Below, piece by piece: positions 26,309 to 37,719 of a stretch of 64,000 nucleotides of DNA (the stretch's first letter is position 1; each line of letters starts with the position of its first letter). This DNA is from Sipunculus nudus. Lineage: Eukaryota > Annelida > Sipuncula > Golfingiida > Sipunculidae. Both the position numbers and the translations under genes were made by a program. The stretch spans positions 70,237,676 to 70,301,675 of the forward strand of contig CM049316.1 of assembly GCA_026874595.1 (NCBI GenBank), given 5' to 3'. The notes under the pieces are model-generated. The model worked only from the letters and a program-made list of their open reading frames with translations. It made no database searches and was not told the origin of the DNA.

Positions 26309-26859
26309 TTGGTTTGAATATTTCAGTTGATAGATTTATCAATGAACTAGTGAATAAATAAAAAAAATTACAAAATTATTGTAGAAGAAATAAAAAAAAA
26401 GAGATAACATGAAGTATGAAGGCATGTCGCTTTAGCCATAGAGAAGAAGTCAGCGAATTGATAACGAACATCAAAACCTGTATAGAAGTTATCTGTCGGT
26501 GCGTTGTCACAGTGATAGCTGTTTATTAGGCAGAGGCAATAGAAGTCGGGCCGAGAAGACAGATCGTCAGACATACAACGGGCAAAGAAAGCCGCCTCCC
26601 GCTGTGGTTAAATAAATATCAACCATAAGATAAACTGTGTCCATAATATTGCAACGGTGGCGGCCATTCGCAATATGTTACCAACCGACCCGGGAACAAT
26701 CAGCACTCGATAACACAGCTCCATTTATCAGAGGGACGGTGGCTTTCTTTATACCGATGTCTTCCCTGTTGAAAAGAGAAGTAAAGAACAATTCTGGTTT
26801 GTGGAACCTTATGTCTCTATCACATAGATATCGTTACATGGTGTTTTGAACAATCTGAA

Positions 26860-27367
26860 TTAAAGGGACATAATCAAGAGCTAAATATTGTCCATCTTTT
26901 ACACTATCAGTTCAGTTTTACTTTATAGAAATGTTTCCCAGCTAAACCATCCCACCACACGGTCTCATTTCCTTGTATACGGCTGTTTAACACCATGTTA
27001 TGGCTCTGCTTGTTGGTAAACCCAGTCTGTTACCAACACAGTCTGTTTACCATTACAAGGTTGCGTGACCGGAGGTCCGATTTAGAGGGGCAACACGCGG
27101 TTTTTCAGCTAACAGAAACATGTATTACATTTTTTGGGCCAAGTCAGTCAGGGCATCTCCTGATTGACACGTGTTTGGCTCAGCGATGCACATGGCCCCA
27201 CGCGCTGTGTTTATGTGGACACCTGTCATTGAGCCCGGTCCACTGTTTTTAAGAGGAGAAAGCAAACGGTGTCAAGGCAATATATTGACAGGTACAGATT
27301 TATTTTAAAGTGAAGAAGCAATTTTTCGTGTTAAATCAACATGTTTTAGGTGATTGGGCCCCTTTAA
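26860..27367 (+). mobile_element. Dispersed repeat family Z, copy 2 (TTAA-flanked)
   Basis: Both ends are visible: TTAAAGGGACATAATCA on the left and TGATTGGGCCCCTTTAA on the right. They read as TTAA + AGGG...CCCT + TTAA, which fits a TTAA target-site duplication, as for piggyBac-type non-autonomous elements. About 470 bp match 8741-9235. The 85-residue frame at 26995-27252 is not conserved in the other copy's frame and is not called as a gene. Confidence 0.65.
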
Positions 27368-27379
27368 AAACTCAGAACT

Positions 27380-28720
27380 GTCTCCAGAGTCTGTTTAAAC
27401 ATTGTTACAGTTTAATACCACCGACCCTGTTGCCCTTGGACATTTTGACATGTACATATTCAAAAAGCTAGAAATATTCTCAACGATGGTGTATAAGAAA
27501 ACTAAACAAGGGTTTTCTGAAACAATTGTTTAACTTGTTAATTATATATATTTACCTTTAAACGGATAGTCCACACATATTCCATTTTCACAATATGGAT
27601 TTGTGAAATGAGTATATTTATTGTTTGCCTATCTTTAATGGTAAGCTTTTTAGTGGTAAAAATAAAAAATGTATTTGTGCGTATTTAAAACTTAAATAAA
27701 TTATAAAATCAAAACTTTGAGAGTTAACACCAAAATAAAAAAAATACCTATATTTAAACTTGATGCCAAGAGATTTTCTGCAGCTACAACAGGTATGCTG
27801 GAATAAATGATTCAAGTAGAATATCTGAATTTTCATTAAAATATTTTTACATTTAGGTAAAATAATACCAGTACATAAAAATGTAGAGCTCATTCTTAGC
27901 TTTTAGGATATGAACATATCATTGGGTCCCAGATTAGTAGTAGGTAAAATATTCAAGGAAAACTGAAGCAATACTTTAAAATGTTCATGAGATTATTCTG
28001 AGACCTTAATCAATTTTAGACAATAGGATATTACTTGAAACAAAAGTCATGCAGTATTAGTAAACGTGAAAATGATGTCTCCTGTCCTCAAATGATGTAG
28101 ATCGACCTCGTTTTTTTGGGCTAATTTACGACATCAATTGAAGAAAATTATTCAATTGATTGTCATACGAGAAAGTATTTAAAACCAGTATGGCGTGCTA
28201 ACGTGAAGAACTTAGTTTATAAATATAAACTTGAACACACTATATAACTGTTTCTGAGAAGGGTAAGGGCACTTGTTTTAAATTTCTTAAAAGAGAGAAA
28301 GTTAGTCCTCATTCTTATATTACAGGTAAAAAGAAATTCTGGCGACAAGGCGTGTGTTGTGAATACGCTCCATCTCTAAGGAATTAACAGATTCTTTTTG
28401 TACCTACTTGACCTGTTATGTGTTCTAGTTTATTAAGGTTGAATCACGTGTCACTGTCTCAGTAATAATTAAGCAATTAGAATATACCTTTTGCTTATTA
28501 CTTGCATAGCTCAGTTGTGTAAAATAAATTATTTCCCTGTTTGAATTGGCATTCTTTCCTTTAATATCTAATTCATGTAGTTACCAAGTCTATTTTTATT
28601 TAACTCTCTACAATAGCATTGCTATAATATGTCAATTATGAATAAGTGGCTAAAAAAGCACAGGCCTACACTGATTCATGACAGATGTTTAAAATACAAG
28701 TGGCATTTTGGCCCTCTGAC
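27380..28720. other. Unassigned AT-rich DNA
   Basis: No gene, RNA or repeat boundary supported. Confidence 0.5.
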
Positions 28721-28721
28721 A

Positions 28722-29300
28722 TTTAGGAGTCTACGACCAGCGAATTGGCTGTCAGAGTGTCGTTACATCCTTAAGTGAGGAACGCTCTTTAAGGCTCTAT
28801 AAGGATGCAAATATTTTCCTAAGTTTTGACAGCACTCATGGCCTACAAGTACGCTGTCACTTGACATAAACCAGAGCAATCGTTAGCTTATTTAGTATAC
28901 TTTCTAACAACATCTAGCATGCGCGAGGAAAATTCCGTTTAAACTCCGTATGTTGGTAAATCCCTCCGCATTTTTTGTTGAATTTCTGACCGCATGAATA
29001 ATACAAGCAAGGGTCGCAACGGTTAAAGGACGAGAGCCAACTTGTCAATGAAATGACTCGTTACCATTTAGAGAGGGAGTTTTGGTTAGGGTTGTGAGTT
29101 CACATGTATTTTGTTTTTGTGATAATTTATCATTCGAAGCCTAATGTTAAGATCATGGGCTGTGGACCACGCTATGAATGAAACAAGAAGGAAGACCACT
29201 GCGATGCATTCCTCGATATGGCTTGTATCACGACTCAAGTTAGGCTTATAATTACCAGCCCAATGTAAGTACCTACTGAGTCGTGTACTCAGGCTAGTAT
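28722..29300 (+). repeat. Dispersed repeat family X, copy 3
   Basis: It aligns with 5372-5945 through GAGTCTACGACCAG, GGCTGTCAGAGTG, AAGGATGCAAATATT, GTATACTTTCTAACAACAT, AATGACTCGTTACCAT, GGAAGACCACTGCGATGCAT and GCTTGTATCACGACTCAA. It has the left-end block CTCTGACATTTAG also seen, inverted, at the end of copy 2. Confidence 0.75.
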
Positions 29301-29309
29301 AATACTTAT

Positions 29310-30525
29310 ACATTGTAAATCTATAGACAACTTTACTCGGTAAACCAATGATCTATTTGACGAAGACTATTTATGCGAATAATGATGGAAGTGTCATAAG
29401 GCGTTCTTCCTATATCAGCATAGGTTATGCAAAACCTCATGATGGTGTACTTTTTGCACCATGACCATTCTTTTAAATAAACGGATGTATAACATCTTGC
29501 ACCATGAGGATAGGCTTGGTTATACTTCCCAGGAGATTAAGTAAATTTAACGTTTGGTAAAAATATATTTAGGTCTGTTCACTCTGGTGGGCAATTCTAA
29601 CGCATCGGTTCATGGAGATACATCGCGGGTGTTTATGAATATTATGGCGTTTTCAAGGACAGAGTCTTCCCATTTACAATGACAGTATAATGTTTCGCTA
29701 AGGTAACCAGGGGCGTATACAAACTGGGTCTAGGGGATTTAACCAACGCTTATGGAAAACAAAGTATATTTTTTTGTAATGATTTAGCATATCATTTATT
29801 GCTAAGGGCATTAATTTTTCCATTTTTTATAGTAGATAAGGGTAAATCCGATATCGTTGAATCAACCCCTGTACATGAAAAATAAAACAATAGTTTCATA
29901 GTGTCTAAATTTTATGAAGCAAGATGATCTGTAACAGTTAAGTTCTTCGTTTCTATATTGTATATGATAGTTCTGTAAAAAAAAGTCATGCTGGCTCATT
30001 TTGTCCGATCACATTATGCAATTAAGAGGCTTTGTGGGAATGAGCGTGAAAAAGGGGCTTTGCTTTCACAATATTCTTTTTTTCAAGTACACTTTTCATA
30101 TTCAGATCATGTACAAACAATACGGAGGGAGGAGGCAAGCAATAGGAGCATCCATTGATAAGCGATATCAAAGAAGTTTGCTAAATTAATTTTAAAAATG
30201 CCAAGCGAAGGCACTAGTGAAGGCACTATTTAACGATAAACATTATTTATTCATAGCTTAACTCTTTAATCTCTTTAACTTTGATTGCCAGCACAGTGGA
30301 TACTAGGTGTGGTAAATAGACTACTGAATGAGCTCTAGGAATTGATATGCATTTAATGGCCCAAATACATTGGAAAGAATCAGATATATTTCCAATTTAC
30401 ACCCTCATTAATAACACTTCTAAAATTATGTTGCTCGAGCAAGCTTCATTATATATTAAAAAAAAAACCCTGACAGTTGCCGCCTAAACAGCAATTGGTG
30501 TGGAAAACATATCCAAAGTAATATC
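29310..30525. other. Unassigned AT-rich DNA
   Basis: No gene or repeat boundary supported. It would be the 5' flank of the damaged gene copy that starts near 30532. I see no convincing TATA or initiator close to that start. Confidence 0.5.
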
Positions 30526-30531
30526 GGAAAG

Positions 30532-31372
30532 ATGGAAATGAATTGGCTTGGGTAGTTTGTGTTGTGTCTCTTTTGTTACATGTTATGATGACTGTGGAGA
30601 CGACATATACTTCATCCTAGAAGAATTAAAGAGGCATTTTCACAATTGGATATTATTGTCTACTGGCATATATAAAGCAGACTTTTTTTTCAAGACTCCC
30701 TGAACACTTACTGCAGACTTCTGATCGACAAAGTTTCCAAGAGAAATCTAGAGGTATTTTTTAGAAACCTGACACATTCCAAATATAATATGCAGGTTGA
30801 AGTTGACAATCTGTCGTACAAACTCGATGGTTATGTCCTTCGCGTCCTTTATTAATTTGAGGTTTTCTGAGAGTTATAACCTTATGATGATGTTTGGGAC
30901 CATAGGATATTGTTTAACACAGTAATCATACATCATCAATAGACGAGGATGACGCGTTTTGTGTTCAGATGATCAAGATGGATCGTATTTAATCTCCGTT
31001 TAGACAACATGAGAAATTCTTTCTGACCACGAATATACCAGGAACGCCTGAAAAACAAGAATTACCAAAGTCTAAATACCATTTCTCAAACACTGGTGGC
31101 AGTTTTGAAACCGCTACATCACCACGCATCCTGTGTTTTGTTCGATGCAATACTGCTGTTCGTGGAATTTGGTTGATTTATCGTTTTAAGCGAATTCCAC
31201 TTGGGATCTATGGATTTAAAATTGATACTTTTGGTGCTTTGGAAAACGGATGCGTCATCAGAAGAATGGCATGCTTATTAACAGTTTTATTTCTGTCAAA
31301 TCAGGATATTTCGATGTTCATTCCAGGAGCTACACGTTCGACCTACAAATAACTGAAGTACCTGCTGGAGAG
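30532..31372 (+). pseudogene. Diverged copy A of a secreted-protein gene (unknown family)
   Basis: This stretch aligns block by block with 40289-41179. Shared protein-level blocks in order are DDIYFIL (frame of 30590-30620), TYCRLLIDKVSKRNLE, VDNLSYKLD, FCVQMIKMD, SKYHFS, RYITTHPVF, GIYGFKI and DVHSRSYTFDL..VPAGE, the last ending at GAG 31372 before a GT. The conserved blocks lie in several different frames separated by stops, and a +1 shift lies between SKYHFS and RYITTHPVF, so it cannot be read as one protein. The matching start region has ATG at 30532 and 30538, closed by TAG after a few codons. No counterpart of the terminal exon at 41783 was found downstream. I do not recognise the family with certainty. 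Confidence 0.55.
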
Positions 31373-31574
31373 GTGACGTATAAATCTTATGATGCCTACT
31401 TGTAAAATCTATATCATCTCATTGAAAGGGAGATAAATGACTAGGCCGAACCAATGTACAACATTCACATAAAACTGAGTTTTGGTTGACAATGAATCGG
31501 ACAGCGGAAGTTTCCTATTTCGTATCTGAGCTGTTGACCTAAAGGTTCTCTGCTTAAACCGTCTCCTTATACCG

Positions 31575-31633
31575 TCTCTTTCTCTCTATCTCTCTCTTTT
31601 CTCTCTCTCTCCCTCTCTCTCTCTCTAAATATA

Positions 31634-31671
<38 letters not shown>
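31575..31671. repeat. (TC)n/(TA)n compound microsatellite
   Basis: TCTCTCTC-type repeats run into TATATA repeats. Confidence 0.95.
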
Positions 31672-31675
<4 letters not shown>

Positions 31676-31679
31676 GTGA

Positions 31680-33660
31680 AAAAGACGTTACTTTCATATT
31701 TTGTGGCAAGCCAAAGTGTCACGCATGTTGTATATTTATATAGCAAGGACACTCCATTGCCATGTAAAATTTGAAACTAAGATACGAAATAAAAAAAAAT
31801 ATCTTGTTGGCTTCCAAACAGTGAAATAATATCATGGAGAAAAGACGTCCATCCTCGACAAAGAACAGATCTGCTGTGTTTGTTTATACGGAAATTCCTT
31901 AATTCCATCATACCTTTATTAACACTAGAATTTCTTCTAATGAGGTTCATATGTTTTATTCAGATTTTTGTCGAAAAGATTAGTAATTTGATGCTTAATA
32001 GAATGGAAAGCTATGAATACAGTTGACAGTATCTAAAAAATAAAAACATATTTATGTTCAATAATCACAGGCAAAGAATGAAAATGTCTTGTAGATCCCC
32101 ATTCCAACGACCTGTAGTAATCTTTTTAACATTATATACAGCTGATTAATAATAGTAAGATAGGTAAGAAGGCCTATCTACATGAAAACACTGAACTGTA
32201 TAAGCGATTTGTTAGGAATGAAAGCGAAGTGCGACAGTGAGGAATTTCCACAGGACTTGTTTTGTACATTAATTAACCTGTATTTGCCCCGAATCAAGGG
32301 GAACTTTACATTTTTTTTGCTGAGGTAAACTGCCGAACATCCAACACGAAACATATAAAGTGCTCTTATTTCTTGCTACATTGAATGTTATTAACAGTGT
32401 CTTCACGTATGACCAGACAAAGCAATACCTGTAGCGTGTCTTGAGAGCCGTTAATCTCATGACAGATGTTACCTTTAAAAATGTGACCTTGTTTTCCTCG
32501 GTTAGTCCATGTAGAGGCAAATGTGTTCTCCTTCAATCTGTAACCACGAGACCTGTTTTGTTGGAATTTTCTTTTTACAAAGAAATGTCATTGCAAGAAC
32601 ATAAATTGCAGGGGCAACCTTATGAATATATGTGATTTAAAAACAAGAATAATAATTTCAACGATATCATATATCAAATTATTTTAAAATTATATTTAAA
32701 AAAATGAGGAGACACTTTGTGCAGCAATTTGTCACTTACAGTAGGCAGAGAGAAAGGTCAGCAATATTTCATAGCTACTATTTAGAGGTGTTATGTGAAA
32801 AAAATCCATGCGGAGAAAAATTGGACTGACAGATCACGGTGAAGAGTGAACAAGTATTAAAACAGTAAAATAAGGATTTACTTAAAAGTGCGGAATTAAA
32901 CGAACAAATATACTGTGTTCCAGAATTAACACCAATTAAACGCCAATGGCAGGACGGAACTGTTTAACGCGTTCAGCATGTTTGTACTTTCTATGTTGAC
33001 TGTAATGTTAATGTTCTTTTTTTCTAAGTAATGACAATTATCAAATGTGTAAACTGATATGCTTGATCTCTGGAAGTGGTGCCGGGCGAACGTACTAAAG
33101 ACATCTTCTTGTATCCCTAGCTTGAACGTAAACTATTTCGGTTCCAGGAATGAATATTTCAGCTGGTATGATACATTATATCCATATCTTTACGTAAATA
33201 TCTACTTTACCAGTGAACATTTTACCTCGAGCTTCACATGGTATTTACATTGTGATAGTGTCAACAATACATCGACGTCATAGTACTGCATGGTATTGCA
33301 AAATACTGCTTTGCGACATATTTACAAGGGAATGCAGCCGTCAAACGAACCCTATAGTAACATGCAAGAAAATATCACAACTTTCACCAATTTCGACTGT
33401 ACTGGAACAGTTTATTGTAAAAGGTCGGTTAAGAATTTCGCAATGTTACGAAAATGTAGATACATGTATTTGAAAAAGAGTTTCAAGTAATTATATAAGA
33501 ACTGCCTGACATTTGCAATTTCGAAAGGAAATATTAGCTATAGTTACAGGATGTCACTCAGTGTCGTAATTTAATCATACTGCGATTAAAGATAAAATAT
33601 ATGTACACTTACATAACCAAAATTAGAGACTATTAATTCTTTTGATTTTTATTGATGAAG
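31680..33660. other. Unassigned DNA with short frames
   Basis: In one frame, 33059-33283 and 33290-33490 are separated by only one stop. Together they would read 140 residues including FDCTGTVYCKRSVKNF and a lysine-rich end. No splice context, signal peptide or family resemblance supports a gene, so I leave it uncalled. Confidence 0.4.
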
Positions 33661-33662
33661 GA

Positions 33663-33665
<3 letters not shown>

Positions 33666-33721
<56 letters not shown>

Positions 33722-33756
33722 GGTGTGTGTGTGTGTGTAACAGCTCCGAAAATACC

Positions 33757-33798
<42 letters not shown>
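33666..33798. repeat. (TA)n/(GT)n compound microsatellite
   Basis: TA tracts at 33666-33722 and 33761-33798 flank a short GTGTGTGT run. Confidence 0.95.
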
Positions 33799-33801
<3 letters not shown>

Positions 33802-34476
33802 ATATATCCATATCTGTATACTAACAGAAAAATTTGTATGTCTTTTTCCTACTGAATTTCCAAAAGAACGTAATGCTCGTATTTTTAATGATAGTTTAAA
33901 GGAATGTTAACTTAAAAAAATATCCTTTTCTGTAATAGGGATGGGAGGCTACATCTTACAAAATACAAATGAAAACAGTTTCTGTCCTAAGAGAGAATTA
34001 TTCCTCTATATTACAAATGTCGAAAACATGTAAGTTTGCTGATGTATGCAATTATTTACTTTTAGGGCATATGATTTCGTAGCATCAACTGACTGACACT
34101 GGTGGTTTACGGATCCCGCCAATCTATGTTTGCTGGTATAGTACCAAAATAATATAGGAGTGAAAACAGGTGTGTATAAAGGAAAGTACGATGTGGAATT
34201 TTTTATTGTCTCGAAAATGTAGAAAGAAAAGGACAAATATATTCAGGTATAGCGACCAGCTGTGATAAACAACCCTCAGTGTTATGTATCTTATCAAACA
34301 GACATACATGTTCAGTAATTAAACTTACTTATGGCGTCAGACCGTGAAAAGACGTTATTTGATAGATTAATTAAAAAAATTAAAAAATATGTGTTATATT
34401 TCTTCGAGAATGAAGTTTTCAACATTTCTATGACATCTGTTGTTAAATACCCCCGATCTGTAATGAGCTTTTTTAA

Positions 34477-34926
34477 ATTTGGAATGAAACTTTGGTGAAC
34501 TTTCAATCGGCATGTTTGAATATTCTTCCAACATGCCATCCACATTTCACAGTTCCATGCAATACAGTTACAAAATTTGTGATGTTATATCCGGCGAGCA
34601 ATAGACTCATCAATCGCAATAGCACAAATGTTAAAGAATGTTACAACATTCTTAAACCTTACTCCTCCTTATTACGTATGAAAAGACGGTTAAGCAATGA
34701 CTGTAATATCTTTCCCTGGTTACCCACGACAGTTAAGAACATTGAAGCCTTCGTGATCCTTTGCAGTGTCTTTGTACCATGTAAAAAAATATCCGAATTC
34801 GAGTGCTTTACATGTCAATTGTTTTGTGAATATTCTAATTTAAACAAGCAACAGCACTTTTGGAGGTTGTTCACAGTTACATTTCATGCACGAGTAACAA
34901 CCCGCTGCGTTCACCGCACACCGTAG
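34477..34926 (+). CDS. Cysteine-rich, possibly Frizzled-like CRD fragment
   Basis: The frame is open from 34477 to a TAG at 34924-34926, about 149 codons, with no good ATG at the start (TTG/GTG only), so it would be part of an exon. It encodes ACLNILPTC near the start, and FVILCSVFVPCKK followed by CFTCQLFCEY near residues 105-130. Frizzled-type cysteine-rich domains have C-x(6,7)-C near the start and end with a FLCS...P.C.....PC...CE pattern, so cysteine order and local residues fit loosely. The expected cysteine shortly before FxxxLC is missing. No splice acceptor with a pyrimidine tract directly precedes the frame. It could equally be a chance cysteine-rich frame; 41% or so is my honest level. 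Confidence 0.35.
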   Translation: MWNETLVNFQSACLNILPTCHPHFTVPCNTVTKFVMLYPASNRLINRNSTNVKECYNILKPYSSLLRMKRRLSNDCNIFPWLPTTVKNIEAFVILCSVFVPCKKISEFECFTCQLFCEYSNLNKQQHFWRLFTVTFHARVTTRCVHRTP

Positions 34927-34964
34927 AGTACCATATGTTTTTTTGGGACCGCAGGAATACTTAA

Positions 34965-36062
34965 GCCTCGTTCACAACCCTCTACATCTTAGATCACCGT
35001 TTGGGTTTTTCAAACCACAGGGATACTTATGCGGCCGACGTGCTGGAATGGCTAGGTGTCTTCCTCGTTCTCACCGCCTTCGCACGGTAAAGTAATGGGG
35101 CTGTCCCACTTAGGCAACTCTACATGCGACTACAGGCGACTAGGCTGTCGCCTCATGGTCGCCGAAAAACAGGCGACAGGACCTCCGCTACGACAATAGT
35201 CTACGACAAGCTACAAATGGTTGGCGACTGCCTGACGACATGCTACGACAAGCTGCCGACAACCGGCGATACAGTCGCCGCGACAAAGGACAATCACCTA
35301 CGACAACCTACGACAACATCTTCGACAACCTACGACCACACTGGCGACAACCTACGACACCAGAATTTTTGCTACGTCCACCCGCGACAAACTTCGACGA
35401 TTCTCTACCATGTGCTATGTGAGGAGCTGGACACAAGGATGGGCCTTGTTTCAAGGAACAACAGCCCGCGTCAAAACACACGACAACCCGCGTCACCTGG
35501 CGACAGGACCTACGACAACCCGCGTCAGCTGGCGATAGCCTACGACAGCACCTACGCCAGTAGAAGACAGGCTACGCTCAGAATTTTGAACATGTTGAAA
35601 ATCCAGAGGCGACAGATTCGAGGTCTCGCGTCTTGGGGCGACTTCAGGCGACCACCCGGCGACTATGAGGCGACAGCCTGGTCGCCTGTAGAGTCGCCTA
35701 AGTTGGACAGCCCCATTAACTAACCCTGCGGACGCTGCAAGATAACATTTCGAAACCGCAAAGACCCCTTACGTCAGCCGCGGGTACACAGTACGTCTCT
35801 CGGGTAGCCAAGTAGGCGTTACCAATCGCACGGGCATCCTACGACATGTAGGTGCTCGTACCAACTCGGGCAACTGTACGGTGCTCGTACGTGGCTGCCT
35901 GACGCCCGCCGCCGCATCAACTAAAGCGCTTAAGCTAATGTTCGTTACGGTCGTTGCGGAGTCCCTGCGGCCTTTGAAAAACGCATGGTTGGCGTATTTC
36001 AACTCCACGGAATAGCCAAAAACACTCGCCGTACGGCGACGTGTCCCGGTTGTGAACGAGGC
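34965..36062. mobile_element. TTAA-flanked element containing a nested element
   Basis: TTAA (34961-34964) is followed by GCCTCGTTCACAACC (34965-34979). The other end is GGTTGTGAACGAGGC (36048-36062) followed by TTAA (36063-36066). The 15-bp terminal inverted repeats are perfect and the flanking TTAA is duplicated, as for piggyBac-type non-autonomous elements. The body is markedly GC-richer than the surroundings. A second element sits inside at 35096-35716, so this element's own length is about 477 bp. No transposase frame remains. Confidence 0.8.
35096..35716. mobile_element. Nested MITE with long inverted repeats and TAA duplication
   Basis: GGGGCTGTCCCACTTAGGC at the left and its diverged complement GCCTAAGTTGGACAGCCCC at the right begin inverted repeats that continue for about 70 bp (GACTACAGGCGACTAGGCTG / CAGCCTGGTCGCCTGTAGAG). 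TAA flanks both sides (35093-35095, 35717-35719), the size and form expected of PIF/Harbinger-type insertions (TWA). The inside is made of GGCGAC and TACGACAA repeats. The 199-residue frame at 35124-35723 is a consequence of this low-complexity GC-rich interior and runs through both inverted repeats, so it is not called as a gene. Confidence 0.8.
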
Positions 36063-36477
36063 TTAAATATAATATGTCACGTATTTTCATACAATGAACT
36101 ATATGGCATTTTCACGCTTATATTTGTTAGCCTAAGCAATTTAGTTAATTTAAATAATGATGTTGTTTTTCCTTCACTCTGAGACTTAGAGTGAAGTTCT
36201 GATGAATCGCAAGTACCAAAATAAAACAGCTGATTTGTTGTCTAAATTAAGGAAGTCAACGTTATTTTCAAGTGTGCATAACAAATGAGTTCAGAATAAT
36301 ACTTAAACATACAGAGAAAAAGATATGGAGTACTGTAAATATTTCTTAATTTACTATAAATCTGCTTGGATCTGCTAACCTATTGCCCATTTGGAACGAT
36401 CTAAAGTTCAGTCACATTTGCTGGTCCGAGCCGTGACGCACTGATCTAAAACAGAGATAAAGGAAGGCTTTTGCTAG

Positions 36478-36725
36478 TAGTCAGGTGGCTTAGCGTCAGA
36501 TTTTGGCCATATCGTTTCAGACCGGATAAAAGCACCAAAGTTTGTAAATGGATAGAGTACACCAAAACGGATGATTTCAGAGGGGGTGCCCTCTTTGGAG
36601 TACCTACGAGATAAGTTTTAGAGCCTGAAAACCATCTGCGCCTTGCGTATCACAGTACCCTCTTTTCGCATGAAAATGAAGAGGGGTAGGGAAGGAAAAT
36701 AACCTTAGATCCACTGCGATCTAAT
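36478..36725 (+). repeat. Dispersed repeat family W, copy 1
   Basis: TAGTCAGGTGGCTTAGCGTC, AAAAGCACCAAAGTTTG, GATAGAGTAC, GAGGTGC-type block and GGAAAATAACCTTAGATCC recur in the same order at 37455-37700, about 975 bp downstream on the same strand. Confidence 0.7.
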
Positions 36726-37454
36726 AAAATATAGTTAATTATATACCAAAAGAAAGCCGAAGAAGTGTTATTTTCTATCATTACCATTTACATTGTTATA
36801 TTTTATACCTGCAGCCCAAAAAGTGTAGAATGGTAACGTGACAATACAGTTTCTCAAATTAGGGACCGGGAAAGCTACATGCAAACATTAAACGAAGACA
36901 TTAAGTGTATAACGAAAAAATGTGCAAATATTTTTCTTGTTTACTATTGTTGAGCTTGTGATTCAATTTTTTGGAGAGTATTAAATGTTTATAATAATGG
37001 ATAGTTGCCTTAGCGACTCCTGGTGTTTGAACTAAATTTGACCGATAAACCATATTTCTGATAAAATCAACCGTCCATTAATAATTTTGTTTGCTCTTGT
37101 TATTCATTGCAACGGATCTCTGTAAATCGTTGCCAATTCAAAATGTAAACTTCCGGGCAAGTAAAATTGATTTTTATTTAAATTATTTTATAAACTATCA
37201 TAACCGCCATGTTACAAGATTGCGAGCACATTCAGAATAATATGTTGACAGATTACCACTGATACATCACCTGTTTCAAAATTCAATACAAATTAAAATA
37301 TTACATAGAAATAAAATCCTTCAGACTGCATTATAAAATAAACCGACAATATTATTAAAGCCAAAAGGTTACAGTGTGATATATTAGTTGTACTGGCAAA
37401 TTCTGGAACACAACTTGGGTAGTTACATTTGCAAAGGAGTGTACAATCAAGATT

Positions 37455-37700
37455 TGCTTTTAGTCATGTGGCTTAGCGTCAAATTTGGACCATAACGTTT
37501 AAGATCGGACAAAAGCACCAAACTTTGAAAGTGGGTAGAGTACTTCCAGGGGGTTGATTTAAGAGGAGGTCCTCAGGTGAAGTACATACTAGTTTCGTTT
37601 TAGCGCCGAAACCTATTTGGCCCTTGCTCACCGAAATAACTATATTTAGCCTAAAAATATGAAGGGTCAGGGAAAGGAAAATCACTTTAGATCCGCTTTA
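37455..37700 (+). repeat. Dispersed repeat family W, copy 2
   Basis: TAGTCATGTGGCTTAGCGTC, AAAAGCACCAAACTTTG, GGTAGAGTAC, GAGGAGGTCC and GGAAAATCACTTTAGATCC match copy 1 at 36478-36725. Two copies so close on the same strand suggest a local duplication or repeated insertion. Confidence 0.7.
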
Positions 37701-37719
37701 TTTGGATAGAATATTGCAA

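Noticed and set aside
35124-35723. Longest open frame in the window (199 residues)
   Set aside because: It spans the inside and both inverted repeats of a GC-rich MITE; length follows from composition.
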